The position numbers and the translations under genes are program-made. Below are positions 14,737-14,882 of a DNA stretch of 14,882 nt, one piece after another. The stretch lies in NCBI GenBank assembly GCA_012841425.1, contig DUUR01000279.1:1-14882 (forward strand), given 5' to 3'. The notes under the pieces were generated by a model, which saw only the letters and a list, made by a program, of their open reading frames with translations, ran no database searches and had not been told where the DNA came from. The stretch's first letter is position 1, and every line of letters starts with the position of its first letter. The stretch is from Bacteroidales bacterium (GTDB lineage: Bacteria > Bacteroidota > Bacteroidia > Bacteroidales > Dysgonomonadaceae).

Positions 14737-14882
14737 ATGGATATAAAAGCTGTATTCAGGGAGTGGATGCCAAAAATAAAGGATTATTTTTCTACATTTC
14801 CGTGGAAGAATATGTTTTCCTTTCTATTTTTTTTAATAATGGCCTTCATTTTCTGGTTAATGCTTTTTTTCCAAAAAGAGAA
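14737..14882 (+). CDS. YbbR-like protein, N-terminal fragment cut by the window edge
   Basis: The frame opens at ATG 14737, 14 bases after yajC, and runs off the window after 48 codons. The visible part has a basic, aromatic N-terminus (MDIKAVFREWMPKIKDYFST) and then one hydrophobic membrane helix (about 26-45, rich in Phe, Leu, Ile and Met), so it starts as a single-pass inner-membrane protein with most of its chain still to come. In Bacteroidales the gene after yajC commonly encodes a protein with YbbR repeats, followed by coaE; that position is the main ground for the name. In other bacteria YbbR (CdaR) proteins control cyclic-di-AMP synthesis. A 5-base-pair inverted repeat (14722-14736) abuts the start codon. 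The gene is surely real; the family is inferred from position. Confidence 0.7.
   Translation, partial: MDIKAVFREWMPKIKDYFSTFPWKNMFSFLFFLIMAFIFWLMLFFQKE

Noticed and set aside
1..14882. CRISPR array, insertion sequence, prophage, tRNA or rRNA gene
   Set aside because: No regularly spaced repeats, transposase or integrase motifs, terminal inverted repeats or cloverleaf sequences were seen on either strand.

Overview
The window looks like chromosomal housekeeping DNA from an AT-rich member of the Bacteroidota, most likely order Bacteroidales. Four things point that way. Gene starts lack Shine-Dalgarno sequences. Several genes are preceded by the Bacteroidota -7 promoter box TAnnTTTG. NusB is the long form (308 residues). 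The order nusB-yajC-YbbR-like gene and the set rplY-pth-S4 protein are familiar from that group. The genus cannot be fixed from the sequence alone; a low-GC relative of Dysgonomonadaceae is only a guess.

Layout from left to right. (1) recJ and recQ lie on the minus strand and share a TAATG stop/start; they are a DNA repair pair. (2) After a divergent spacer come mnmA (tRNA 2-thiouridylase), a small secreted beta-barrel protein and hflX (ribosome-associated GTPase) on the plus strand. (3) maf and an aspartate kinase lie on the minus strand. The kinase carries sequence marks of the ectoine-type aspartokinase (Ask_Ect) group, although no ectoine genes are in view. (4) comB-like sits alone on the plus strand, divergent from maf. 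(5) rplY (ribosomal L25), pth (peptidyl-tRNA hydrolase) and an Hsp15-like S4 protein form a minus-strand translation operon. (6) A secreted GH20 beta-hexosaminidase lies upstream of rplY on the minus strand. (7) Divergent from it is nusB-yajC-YbbR-like, the last gene cut by the window edge. Translation, RNA modification and ribosome rescue dominate, with DNA repair, protein export, amino-acid entry chemistry and glycan breakdown around them.

No mobile element, CRISPR array, phage gene, RNA gene or obviously new multi-gene system is visible. The least expected signal is a perfect 32-base inverted repeat without spacer inside the pth coding region. Other points worth a look are the ectoine-type aspartokinase, the rearranged C-terminal half of RecQ, two convergent gene pairs that each overlap by four bases, and two genes whose apparent upstream TTG starts lie inside their promoter boxes and should be shortened.
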